The notes beneath the pieces are model-generated. The model had not been told where the DNA came from. It saw nothing but the letters and a program-made list of their open reading frames with translations, and searched no databases. This document shows, piece after piece, positions 55,781 through 63,934 of a stretch of 64,000 nt of DNA (position 1 is the stretch's first letter; each line of letters begins with the position of its first letter). A program made the translations under genes and the position numbers. Source of the DNA: Mesorhizobium sp. NBSH29 (GTDB lineage Bacteria; Pseudomonadota; Alphaproteobacteria; Rhizobiales; Rhizobiaceae); assembly GCF_015500055.1 (NCBI RefSeq), contig NZ_CP045492.1, positions 2,366,501 to 2,430,500 of the forward strand, read 5' to 3'.

Positions 55781-57006
55781 GCGCGTTTCTTCTCGGTGCA
55801 GGCTTCCGCGCCGATATGGGTACCTGTATCCGCAAGCTAGTGCTCCTGAAGCTGATCGACGCCTGCGAGGATGACGGAAGCCGGATCTTCCCCGCCATCG
55901 CCACCGTGGCCAAGGCGGCGCAATGTTCCGACCGGCAGGTGCAACGCGAGCTCAAGGCATTCCTCTCCATCGGGCTGCTTTCGCTGGTGCGCGCCGGCGG
56001 GCAGGGCAGACGCTCGACCAATGAGTATGCGCTCGACCTCGACGTGCTCTCGGCCATCAGCAAGGCCGGTTGGGATGCCTATGCGGAGTCCAGTGAGCAC
56101 AACAACACCGATGAATTTAAGGGTGACACCCAGTCACCCTTAAATGGCGACGCCAAGGGTGACAGAACAGGCCCAGATAGGGTGACACCGGAGACGGCTA
56201 AGGGTGACAATGGGAGTCCACCAACCCCTACAGACCCCTCCCTTGATCCCTCCATTGAGAGAGAGCGCGGGCGCGAGGGCCGGGAAGACACAAAACGGAT
56301 CGATGCCGAGGGCTGGGCCTTGCTGAAGGACTGGCCGGGCTTTGCCGGCATGCCGAAAGAGCCGGCGCTGAAAATGTGGCACCACCTCTCGGTGCAGGAC
56401 AGGGCGGACGCGGCACGCATGTTCCCGCACTGGCTGGCGTTGCTGAAAGCGCAAAGCAAGACGCACACGCCGGCACCCTCGACCTATTTTCGCCTGCGGC
56501 TGTGGGCTGAGGTGCCCGAGCCTGCCGAGGCTGCAGCACCAACTGTCGTGCTGGCGCCGCCCTTCGGGCCGATGTGGATGGCGGGGCGCATTGCCGGTCT
56601 GTTGGCAGGGCCGACAGTGCGGGCGCATCTGACATCGTTTGAGCGCTCGATGGTTGAGACGGGGCGGATGAGCGAGGCCGATCTGGCGCGCGAAAAGCAG
56701 GTCAAGAGCGGCTACCCCGCCATCAACGCGATGCACGAACGGGCTGCACACCGGCAGGGGACTACCGTGGCGGCAGCGCTGCAGCATCTGGCCGGGCTGA
56801 TGGAGCCGGTGCCTGTCGGCTCGACGATCTTCGAGGACTGGCGCAGCGCGCATGAAGAGCAGGGCTGGCCGTGGCTGCCTGACCCCGGTGCCTTGCGGGT
56901 TGTGTACTTCCCGGCTGGCGGGCCAGTGAGCGGAATTGAGGCAGCGGTGCAGGCGCTAAACGAGGCAAAAGGCAATGATGGCGATGAACGTGAAGCGGCT
57001 GAATGA
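55777..57006 (+). CDS. Phage replication initiator-like protein (lambda O-like, with internal origin)
   Basis: The 409-residue protein has an N-terminal winged-helix region. KLVLLKLIDACEDDGSRIFPAIATVAKAAQCSDRQVQRELKAFLSIGLLSLV (residues 20-71) is typical of HTH_36 phage replisome organisers. A low-complexity hydrophilic linker (about 100-165) contains the iterons at 56117-56209. A C-terminal domain of about 240 residues follows, with several Trp residues (WPGFAGMPKEPALKMWHHL and a segment near GWPWLPDPGALRVV). As with lambda O, the N-terminus would bind iterons inside its own gene. The helicase partner is not visible. Confidence 0.72.
   Translation: MSAFLLGAGFRADMGTCIRKLVLLKLIDACEDDGSRIFPAIATVAKAAQCSDRQVQRELKAFLSIGLLSLVRAGGQGRRSTNEYALDLDVLSAISKAGWDAYAESSEHNNTDEFKGDTQSPLNGDAKGDRTGPDRVTPETAKGDNGSPPTPTDPSLDPSIERERGREGREDTKRIDAEGWALLKDWPGFAGMPKEPALKMWHHLSVQDRADAARMFPHWLALLKAQSKTHTPAPSTYFRLRLWAEVPEPAEAAAPTVVLAPPFGPMWMAGRIAGLLAGPTVRAHLTSFERSMVETGRMSEADLAREKQVKSGYPAINAMHERAAHRQGTTVAAALQHLAGLMEPVPVGSTIFEDWRSAHEEQGWPWLPDPGALRVVYFPAGGPVSGIEAAVQALNEAKGNDGDEREAAE
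56117..56209 (+). repeat. Iteron cluster, candidate phage replication origin
   Basis: GGGTGAC with flanking TAA/ACA occurs five times: 56117-56128, inverted 56133-56143, 56155-56164, 56178-56187 and 56199-56209. The last three direct copies are spaced 22-23 bases, about two helical turns. The first direct and inverted copies form a dyad. The copies occur in different codon frames, so the conservation acts on DNA, not protein. Confidence 0.8.
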
Positions 57007-57652
57007 TGGTGTCGAACGCGTCTGGCTGGACCGGGCGGGAGAGCCGATCAAGCTGGACCGTGCCTATGCGGCAAGCGCGAAGGCGGTGGCGGAACGGACG
57101 ATGGAAGCCGGATTGCTGGACGCTGCGACGAAAGACATAGAAGGCGCGCGCCGCTGGTTTGCCCTGCGGGTCGGGGCACGCGGCGAGATAGCGATTCGTG
57201 ATGGGCTGGTGGATGCGCGTGTCGATGCGGTGGTGCCGGTGAAGGAAGTTTCTGTGTCCAGGCGAACCAGCGCACGCAAGGTTGTCCACAAGCCAGTGTT
57301 GTCGGGGCTGGTGTTCGTCAATCTGGTGCCGAGCATCCGCGCCTTTGCCGGACTGCTACGCGTGCGCGATGTCTATGCCCTGATCGGCGGGGGCGACCAG
57401 CCGCACCCGATCGGGGACCGGGAAATGAATGGTTTCATGGACTTGGCACAGGCTGGCGCCTTCGATGAACGCAACACGCCAACGGGGCTGAAGGTCGGAT
57501 CGCAGGTGCAGATCAATGTCGGGGCCTATGCCGAGTTCAAAGGAGTGATCGAAGGATATGCCAAGGGCAGGGCAGCGCGCGTGCGGACATGGCTTTTCGG
57601 AAGGGAGTTCACCGTCGACGTGAAGCTTGCGCATCTGGAAGAATCGGATTAG
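56975..57652 (+). CDS. NusG-like transcription factor of the prophage
   Basis: The 225-residue protein has a NusG N-terminal (NGN) domain around residues 58-150: RWFALRVGARGEIAIRDGLVDARVDAVVP, then KPVLSGLVFVNLVPS and AGLLRVRDVYALIGGG. A C-terminal KOW motif, VGSQVQINVGAYAEFKGVIEGYAKGRAARVR, lies near 173-203. Together these suggest an RfaH/NusG paralogue that modifies RNA polymerase, perhaps an antiterminator for the late genes that follow. It overlaps the replication gene by 32 bases in another frame. Confidence 0.8.
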   Translation: MMAMNVKRLNDGVERVWLDRAGEPIKLDRAYAASAKAVAERTMEAGLLDAATKDIEGARRWFALRVGARGEIAIRDGLVDARVDAVVPVKEVSVSRRTSARKVVHKPVLSGLVFVNLVPSIRAFAGLLRVRDVYALIGGGDQPHPIGDREMNGFMDLAQAGAFDERNTPTGLKVGSQVQINVGAYAEFKGVIEGYAKGRAARVRTWLFGREFTVDVKLAHLEESD

Positions 57653-57682
57653 CGAATCTAACCCATAGGATGACTGGGGACC

Positions 57683-58126
57683 GTGAAGCGAAAGCTTCCG
57701 AACAGAGTAGCCATCGCAACGTGCGACAGAGCTCCTCCCGGCCCTGGCCTGATGCAAGCCGAGCGGCTTGCGACTCAGGCCCAGTGCGCAAGCTATGTCT
57801 GGAAATCACTGATGGGTTTGGACCGGGATCGCTCCCGTCACCATGATACGGGCGGCCCGTGGCGCGCATGGTACAAGACAGCGCGTTGGCAGAAGCTTCG
57901 GTGGCGCGTGCTGGTGCGCGATCTGTTCACGTGCCAGATGACAGGTTGCGGTCGCATTGAGCACGACTCGTCGCAGCTGGTCGCCGATCACATCAAGGCG
58001 CATCGCGGCGACGTCGATCTCTTCTGGGATGAAACCAACCTCCAATGCCTGTGCAAGCGCTGCCATGACAAGGGCAAGCAACAGGCGGAACAGTCGACCC
58101 TTCAAACGCGTGGCGTCTGGTACTGA
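57683..58126 (+). CDS. HNH endonuclease beside the terminase genes
   Basis: The 147-residue protein begins at GTG 57683 and has a compact HNH domain from residue 65. CQMTGCG supplies the first Cys pair, VADHIKAHRGDVDLFWDETNLQCLCKRCHDKGK the His-Asn-His core and the second Cys pair (CLCKRC). HNH proteins next to HK97-type terminases are known to assist DNA packaging in some phages, and the position fits this. A later internal start cannot be excluded. Confidence 0.82.
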   Translation: MKRKLPNRVAIATCDRAPPGPGLMQAERLATQAQCASYVWKSLMGLDRDRSRHHDTGGPWRAWYKTARWQKLRWRVLVRDLFTCQMTGCGRIEHDSSQLVADHIKAHRGDVDLFWDETNLQCLCKRCHDKGKQQAEQSTLQTRGVWY

Positions 58127-58213
58127 GCCTTCCACATGGATAGGGGGGCGGTCAAATGTTCACAACCCCTCCACCTCCCAGACCCGTGTCCCCCTCATTC
58201 AGGGATTTTTTTC

Positions 58214-58708
58214 ATGGCCGATGTTGTTTTTGACCTCTTCGGCAATCCTTGGGTGGATGTTCCGACCCGCCGAGGCCGGCCACCGCATGAGGTGTCGCCC
58301 AAAACTCGTAGGCGGGTCAGTATGTTAGTCGCGCTCGGCTGGACAAACCCACGCATTTCAGGTGCGCTGTGCATCACTCTGCCGACGCTTCACAAGTATT
58401 ATTTTTATGAACTCCGCCAGCGAGAAACTGCGCGCGATCAGCTGGAGGCCAGGCGCATCGAGATGGCTTGGGAAATGGCGGAGGCTGGCAACGTGGGTGC
58501 GCTGCGCGAATTCGGGCGTCTGCTCGACCGCAACGACCTGATGGAGATTGAGCGGACGATGGGGGCGAAGCCGGTCGAGGCGGACGGAACGCAAGCACGG
58601 GACCGTCTTGGCAAGAAAGCAGTCGATGCGCAGCGCGCAGTGGATGCCGATGCTGACCTGATGGCGGACCTTGAACGCGAAGCGGCTGCACAGAATGCAA
58701 CTCACTGA
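58214..58708 (+). CDS. Terminase small subunit-like protein
   Basis: The 164-residue protein has an N-terminal HTH-like part (SPKTRRRVSMLVALGWTNPRISGALCITLPTLHKYYFYELRQRET near residues 27-71). A long helical charged region follows, with RLLDRNDLMEIERTMGAKP and a C-terminal acidic helix. This matches small terminases that recognise the packaging site. AGGGA lies upstream of ATG 58214. It overlaps the large subunit by 14 bases. Confidence 0.8.
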   Translation: MADVVFDLFGNPWVDVPTRRGRPPHEVSPKTRRRVSMLVALGWTNPRISGALCITLPTLHKYYFYELRQRETARDQLEARRIEMAWEMAEAGNVGALREFGRLLDRNDLMEIERTMGAKPVEADGTQARDRLGKKAVDAQRAVDADADLMADLEREAAAQNATH

Positions 58709-60401
58709 TCCACTGCCGCGGTTCGCGTGCCCAGATTGGTGGGCACGCATCCAGGCAGGGCAGATGCCGATGGCGGACGTTCCGCTCAATGCCGCGCGTG
58801 CTGCGAAGGCATTGGCATTCTTCAACCGTCTGCGGCTTCCTGATGTGCCTGGCACGCCGACGATGGCAGAGGCATGCGGCGACTGGTTTCGCGAAATTCT
58901 TTGCGCATTCCTCGCCAGCGAGGATCCTGACACGAAGCAGCGACTTGTTGTGGAACTGCTTTGCATGGTTCCAAAGAAGAACTCTAAGACCACCTACGTC
59001 GCTGGTCTCGGCCTTACCGCTCTGTACATGGAGGAAGCTCCGAACGGTCAGATGCTGATCGTGGCGCCAAGCCAGAACATTTCGGAACGGTGCTTCGACC
59101 AGGCGCAGGGCATGATCCGCCTCGACGAGCGTCTCAAGGCGATCTTCAACATTCAGGATCATCTCAAGTGTATTACGCGGCGCAAGACGGGCACGAAGCT
59201 CGACGTGAAGAGCTTCGACACGACGATTGTCACCGGCGAAATCCCCATCCTGACCATTATCGACGAGGTGCATGAGCTGGGGAAGAAATCCAAAGCCGCA
59301 GCCGTAATGCAGCAGATCCGGGGCGGCGGCATTACCATGCAAGGTGGCCAGTTGCTGATGATCACGACGCAGTCGGATGAACAGCCGGCTGGGATCTGGA
59401 GAACGGAACTGCAAAAGGCTCGTGCCATTCGAGATGGCAAGGCCGGAGCGAACCCAATCCTGCTGCCGGTTCTATACGAGTTTCCACCGGAGCTGCAGCG
59501 CGATCAGAGCTATTGGCGCGATCAGAACCACTGGGAGCTTCTGCTTCCAAACATCAACCGTTCAATCGATCCGCAGCGTCTCGTGGCGGACTATGAGAAC
59601 AATGGCATGGTCAACGCCGAAGCCGAGCAGATATGGGCAAGCCAGCATCTCAACATTGAGATCGGCGTCGGCCTGGCAGGCGACGGCTGGCGCGGCGCTG
59701 AATATTGGAACGATTGCGCCGACAAAACGCTGACGCTGGAATCCCTGATCGAGCGTTCGGAGGTCGCTGTGGTGGGCGCCGATGGCGGCGGCATGGACGA
59801 TCTTTTTGGCGTCTGTGTCATAGGACGCGAGAAGGTGACGCGTCATTGGCTCATTTGGTGCCACGCTTTTGCGCATCCCAAAGTCCTGGACGTCCGGAAG
59901 GAAATCGCCCCGAGACTGCGAGACTTCGAGGCCGAAGGCTCATTGAGTTTTTGCAGCGCGACCGAATACGTTACGCGCATCGCTGCAATAGCTGCAAAGG
60001 TCCGTGAGGCCGGGCTAATGCCTGAAAAGAACGGGGTCGGATTCGACCCCAATAACATCGCGACATTCGTCGACGCGCTCGCATTACAAAAGATTTCCGA
60101 CTTGATGCTTCACCGCCTGCGCCAGGGGCCGGCCCTGTCGCCGGCGCTGTGGGGTCTGGAACACAAACTCAGCGACCGCACGGCAAGCCATGACGGATCC
60201 TCAATGATGTCGTGGTCGGTCGGCAACGTCAAAATTGAGGTCAAGGGCAACGGCAATATGGCCACCAAACAAGCAGCAGGCCGGACCAAGATCGACCCGG
60301 TCATTGCGATGCTTTGCGCCGCAATTTTGATGAGTTGGAACCCGGAAGCCGTGAGGGCCACTGACATGAGCGATGTTATCTCCAACGCGGTCTTCGTCTG
60401 A
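58695..60401 (+). CDS. Terminase large subunit (HK97-like)
   Basis: The 568-residue ATPase/nuclease translocates DNA into the capsid. A Walker A-like PKKNSKT lies at residues 93-99 and a Walker B ILTIIDEVHEL near 185-196. A C-terminal nuclease-type region holds Asp-rich segments (VVGADGGGMDDLFGVCV near 355 and a later SLSFCSATEYVT). Related HK97/Xp10-type terminases lack a classical P-loop glycine, as here. The ATG at 58695 is chosen; the TTG at 58671 is less likely. The stop overlaps the portal start. Confidence 0.93.
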   Translation: MQLTDPLPRFACPDWWARIQAGQMPMADVPLNAARAAKALAFFNRLRLPDVPGTPTMAEACGDWFREILCAFLASEDPDTKQRLVVELLCMVPKKNSKTTYVAGLGLTALYMEEAPNGQMLIVAPSQNISERCFDQAQGMIRLDERLKAIFNIQDHLKCITRRKTGTKLDVKSFDTTIVTGEIPILTIIDEVHELGKKSKAAAVMQQIRGGGITMQGGQLLMITTQSDEQPAGIWRTELQKARAIRDGKAGANPILLPVLYEFPPELQRDQSYWRDQNHWELLLPNINRSIDPQRLVADYENNGMVNAEAEQIWASQHLNIEIGVGLAGDGWRGAEYWNDCADKTLTLESLIERSEVAVVGADGGGMDDLFGVCVIGREKVTRHWLIWCHAFAHPKVLDVRKEIAPRLRDFEAEGSLSFCSATEYVTRIAAIAAKVREAGLMPEKNGVGFDPNNIATFVDALALQKISDLMLHRLRQGPALSPALWGLEHKLSDRTASHDGSSMMSWSVGNVKIEVKGNGNMATKQAAGRTKIDPVIAMLCAAILMSWNPEAVRATDMSDVISNAVFV

Positions 60402-61597
60402 TGGGCCTCTGGAACCGCATATTTGGCCGAAAACTGACCGCGCGTGACAGCGATCTCTATGAATATTTCGACGGTGGCGACACATGGTCAGGAGAAACCG
60501 TCTCGACACATGGCGCGCTTAACCTGTCGGCATTCTGGGCCTGCACACGCGTGACGGCACAGACAATCGCCAGCCTGTCGCTGGAGGTTATGGAGCGTCG
60601 GGCTGATGGCGCTCGTGTCCGTGTGGCAGACCACCCGTTGCAGGAGCTTCTCGATGAGGCTCCGAACGCGGATCAGACATCTATCGAGTTTTGGGAAGGT
60701 CGCGTTCTAGGTCTCTGCACCTCTGGCAATGGTTTCGCAGAGAAGGTGTTTCAGGGCGACCGACTGATTGCACTCAATCCGATGCCGTTTGACACGAGTG
60801 TCGAGCGGCTCAAATCCGGCGACCTGCGATACAGTTTCAATGATCGCGGCAAGACCATTGTGCTGCCGGAAAAGAAGGTCTTTCACCTCAAGGCGTTTGG
60901 CGACGGTGATGTCGGTATGTCACCGGTCTCCTATGCGCGGCAGACAATCGGGACTTCGATAGCGTCGGAACGCGCAGCCGGACAGATGTTCGGCAAAGGA
61001 ATGCGGGCGAAGGGATTCTTCACATTCCCGAACCAGTTGTCGCAGGAACAACGCGAACAGGCGAAGAAGAACTTTGCAGATAGGTACTCCGGCCCTAACG
61101 CACCTGGGGTGGGCATTCTGGAAGCCGGGGTCGATTTCAAGGCTGTGAATATCACGCCGCGCGATGCCGAGCTGATTATGAATCGCCGTTTCAACGTAGA
61201 GGAAATCTGCCGTTGGCTTGGCGTTCCACCGATCATAATCGGGCATGCCGGCGAAGGCCAGACGATGTGGGGAACCGGCGTCTCTGCGATCATGCAGAGC
61301 TGGCTCAATCTTGGCCTCCGCTCGCAACTGAAGCGCATCGAAAAGGCCATAGCCAAACGGATCATGACGCCGGAAGAGCGCCGACGGTTCAAGGTCCGCT
61401 TTAACTATGAAGACCTGCTGCGCGGTGACAGCCAGGCGCGCGCTGCATTCTACACCGCGCTTCTTCAGGCTGGCGTCATGACGATCAACGAGGTCCGCAG
61501 GCTCGAAGGTCTGCCGCGTGTCGTCGGCGGCGATGAGAACCGCACCCAAATGCAGAACGTCCCGATTGCTGACGCTGGAAAGGAGACAGGCCAATGA
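60401..61597 (+). CDS. Phage portal protein (HK97 family)
   Basis: The 398-residue protein forms the dodecameric portal through which DNA enters. It has the HK97-type start (LWNRIFGRK), STHGALNLSAFWACTRVTAQTIASL near residues 33-57, RFNVEEICRWLGVPPIIIGHAGEG near 264-287, and a C-terminal MTINEVRRLEGLPRVVGGDENRTQMQNVPI. These are conserved across HK97 portals. The ATG overlaps the terminase stop (TGATG), and the stop overlaps the protease start. Confidence 0.95.
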   Translation: MGLWNRIFGRKLTARDSDLYEYFDGGDTWSGETVSTHGALNLSAFWACTRVTAQTIASLSLEVMERRADGARVRVADHPLQELLDEAPNADQTSIEFWEGRVLGLCTSGNGFAEKVFQGDRLIALNPMPFDTSVERLKSGDLRYSFNDRGKTIVLPEKKVFHLKAFGDGDVGMSPVSYARQTIGTSIASERAAGQMFGKGMRAKGFFTFPNQLSQEQREQAKKNFADRYSGPNAPGVGILEAGVDFKAVNITPRDAELIMNRRFNVEEICRWLGVPPIIIGHAGEGQTMWGTGVSAIMQSWLNLGLRSQLKRIEKAIAKRIMTPEERRRFKVRFNYEDLLRGDSQARAAFYTALLQAGVMTINEVRRLEGLPRVVGGDENRTQMQNVPIADAGKETGQ

Positions 61598-62448
61598 GCC
61601 TTCGCAAATTGCCGGAGCTTCGGTGCCCGGATGGCCTGACCGGCTCCATCCACCTCACGGAAAAAGCCGCGCGAATGTATCGACCCGTCGAGGCAGCGGC
61701 TTCGGATGGGTCTGATGTCATCACCATTCTTGACGTGATCGGCTACGATTGGTGGACCGGAGAAGGAGTAACGGCCAAACGGGTTTCTGCAGCCCTTCGT
61801 CAGATTGGCGACAAGCCCGTTACCGTCCAGATTAATTCTCCTGGCGGCGACTTTTTCGAAGGCGTCACGATCTTCAACATGCTCCGCGCGCATCCCTCCA
61901 GGGTGACGGTGCAAATCCTTGGCATAGCTGCCTCGGCGGCATCTGTCATTGCTATGGCAGCAGACGAAATCCAGATAGCAAAACTCGGCTTCATGATGAT
62001 CCACAACACACAGTGGGTGGCAGCCGGTGACCGGCACGTCATGAACGAAACCGGTGAGATCATGGCTGTTTTCGATCAGGCTGCCGCTGAAATGTATGCT
62101 GAGCGCACCGGAAACAAGGTCGATGAGATCAAAGAAATGCTCGACGCTGAAACTTGGCTTGCCGGCCAAGGCGCGGTCGACAAAGGATTCGCTGACACCA
62201 CTGCTGATTTCGATGTCGAGCCAGCCGAGGTCAGCAATTCCACCTCCGCACTGTACCGACTGGAAGCCGCGCTGGCCTCCGGCAAGCCTGTGCCGCGCTC
62301 TGAGCGCCGCAAGCTTATGAAAGAGATTGTCGAGGGCATGCCGAGCGCTGCCTTCGATCCCGCCAAGCCGGGCGCTGGCGAAGCCGCTGTCGACGACAGC
62401 ACATCCCTGACCCTTGCTCTAGCGCGACTGAAGCTCGCGCGGGCTTAA
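61594..62448 (+). CDS. ClpP-like head maturation protease
   Basis: The 284-residue serine protease processes the capsid during assembly. The ClpP-type core has INSPGGDFFEG near residues 80-90, catalytic Ser114 in GIAASAASVIAMAADEI and His137 in MMIHNTQ. The Asp is expected in the DAETWLAGQ region. A C-terminal extension of about 80 residues carries basic RSERRKLMKE and may be the assembly tag. It follows portal with four-base overlap and precedes the capsid gene by 15 bases. Confidence 0.93.
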   Translation: MSLRKLPELRCPDGLTGSIHLTEKAARMYRPVEAAASDGSDVITILDVIGYDWWTGEGVTAKRVSAALRQIGDKPVTVQINSPGGDFFEGVTIFNMLRAHPSRVTVQILGIAASAASVIAMAADEIQIAKLGFMMIHNTQWVAAGDRHVMNETGEIMAVFDQAAAEMYAERTGNKVDEIKEMLDAETWLAGQGAVDKGFADTTADFDVEPAEVSNSTSALYRLEAALASGKPVPRSERRKLMKEIVEGMPSAAFDPAKPGAGEAAVDDSTSLTLALARLKLARA

Positions 62449-62463
62449 TAAGGAACCATCCAC

Positions 62464-63675
62464 ATGTCAAAGACCACACAGGAGCTCCTGACGGAGGTCT
62501 CCAACGAACTCGTGCGCGTGAGCGACGAGTTTTCCCGCAAAGCCGAAGCCGCGATGGCCGAGGTCAAGAACTATGGCAAGCTTTCGGAAGACACCAAGGG
62601 CGTGGTCGATGAGCTAGCCACGACCCAGACCGCGCTGACCGGCGCTGTCGATGACCTCAAGGCTCGCCTTGGTGAAGTCGAACAGAAAGGCGCTCGCCGC
62701 AGCGGCGATGCGTCCGAGCGTCCCAAGTCATTCGGCCAACAGGTGATTGAGGGGGGAGCTCTAAAGGGCGTCACTTCGAGCATTGGACGCGGAAAGAGCA
62801 TCAGCGTTCCCGTGACGAACGTCACTACATCGCCTGACATCGCCGAGGGCGTCGTGGAGCCGCAGCGGTTGCCCGGCATCGACGTGATGCCGAAGCAGCG
62901 GCTGTTCATCCGCGACCTGATCGCACCTGGGCGTACTACGTCGCCGGCCATCTTCTGGGTGCAGCAAACCGGCTTTACCAACGCCGCCGCAATCATTGCG
63001 ACAGAAGGCACCGCAAAGCCGTATTCCGACATCGAGTTCGCCACCAAGATCACGCCGGTCGCAACGATCGCGCACATGTTCAAGGCGTCGAAACAGATCC
63101 TTGATGACTTCACGCAGTTGCAGTCCATGATTGACGCCGAAATGCGTTATGGCCTGAAGTTCGTAGAAGAGCAGCAGATTCTGTTCGGCTCTGGTCTTGG
63201 CGGCAATCTCGAAGGCATCGTCCCGCAGGCGGAGGCATTCGCGCCTGCGTTCGCTGTGGAGAACCAGACGCCGATTGACGATCTGCGTCTTGCAATGTTG
63301 CAGGCGCAGCTCGCGCGCCTGCCGGCCGATGGCTTTGTCCTGCACTTCATCGATTGGGCGAAGATCGAACTGACCAAGGACACCCTTGGCCGATATATCA
63401 TCGGCAACCCGCTTAGCCTGGCCGGCCCGACACTTTGGGGCCTGCCTGTCGTCGCGACGGAAGCTCCGGAGTTTGAGGGCGAATTCCTGACGGGTGCTTT
63501 CCGAATCGCCGCTCAAATCTTCGACCGTGAAGATGCGAACGTCGTGGTTTCGACTGAAAACGTCGACGATTTTGAGAAAAACCTCATCTCGATCCGTTGC
63601 GAAGAACGCCTGGCACTTGCGGTCAAGCGTCCGGAAGCCTTCGTCACTGGCCCGTTTACGGTGCCAGCGCCGTAA
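62464..63675 (+). CDS. Major capsid protein (HK97 fold)
   Basis: The 403-residue protein has an N-terminal coiled-coil delta domain (residues 1-75: Glu/Lys/Ala-rich, TKGVVDELATTQTALTGAVDDLKARLGEVEQ). A probable cleavage region lies around 95-112 (QQVIEGGALKGVTSSIGRG). The HK97 shell domain follows, with residues 140-200 including RLFIRDLIAPGRTTSPAIFW and a C-terminal RCEERLALAVKRPEAFVTG. The protease gene upstream fits N-terminal removal during maturation. AAGGAACC lies just before the ATG. Confidence 0.94.
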   Translation: MSKTTQELLTEVSNELVRVSDEFSRKAEAAMAEVKNYGKLSEDTKGVVDELATTQTALTGAVDDLKARLGEVEQKGARRSGDASERPKSFGQQVIEGGALKGVTSSIGRGKSISVPVTNVTTSPDIAEGVVEPQRLPGIDVMPKQRLFIRDLIAPGRTTSPAIFWVQQTGFTNAAAIIATEGTAKPYSDIEFATKITPVATIAHMFKASKQILDDFTQLQSMIDAEMRYGLKFVEEQQILFGSGLGGNLEGIVPQAEAFAPAFAVENQTPIDDLRLAMLQAQLARLPADGFVLHFIDWAKIELTKDTLGRYIIGNPLSLAGPTLWGLPVVATEAPEFEGEFLTGAFRIAAQIFDREDANVVVSTENVDDFEKNLISIRCEERLALAVKRPEAFVTGPFTVPAP

Positions 63676-63739
63676 CATTTCGGCTCATCAAGGGGGGCGT
63701 GTTCTGCTCGCCCTCTCTATGAACCGAAGGAGCATCACC

Positions 63740-63934
63740 ATGAAACTCACAGCATTGAAAACCTTTCGACACGGGGCCAACGTTTACCGGCGCGGCGCGT
63801 CTGTCACGATGTCCGACGCTCAGGCGAAGGGATTTATCGGCCGGAAGCTCGTTGCCGAGACCAAGCTCGAGGCCAAGACCGGACCTAAACCGCGCGCTAA
63901 AAAATCGGATGACGCAGAGCAGAGCGCAGACTGA
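63740..63934 (+). CDS. Small basic phage head protein
   Basis: The 64-residue protein is basic and Lys/Ala-rich at its C-terminus (TKLEAKTGPKPRAKKSDD), with a more folded MKLTALKTFRHGANVYRRGASVTMSDAQAKGFI start. Short proteins of this type follow the capsid gene in many HK97-like phages and may join the head or neck. GAAGGAG lies eight bases before ATG 63740, which fixes this start within a longer open frame. The stop overlaps the next gene. Confidence 0.7.
   Translation: MKLTALKTFRHGANVYRRGASVTMSDAQAKGFIGRKLVAETKLEAKTGPKPRAKKSDDAEQSAD

Noticed and set aside
56117-56209. Regularly spaced repeats as a possible CRISPR array
   Set aside because: Repeats are only about 10-12 bases, one is inverted, spacing varies, and all lie inside a coding gene. 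They fit iterons, not CRISPR.
63494-63739. Longer in-frame extension of the small gene after the capsid
   Set aside because: It would lie inside the capsid gene in another frame; the ATG at 63740 has a good ribosome binding site.
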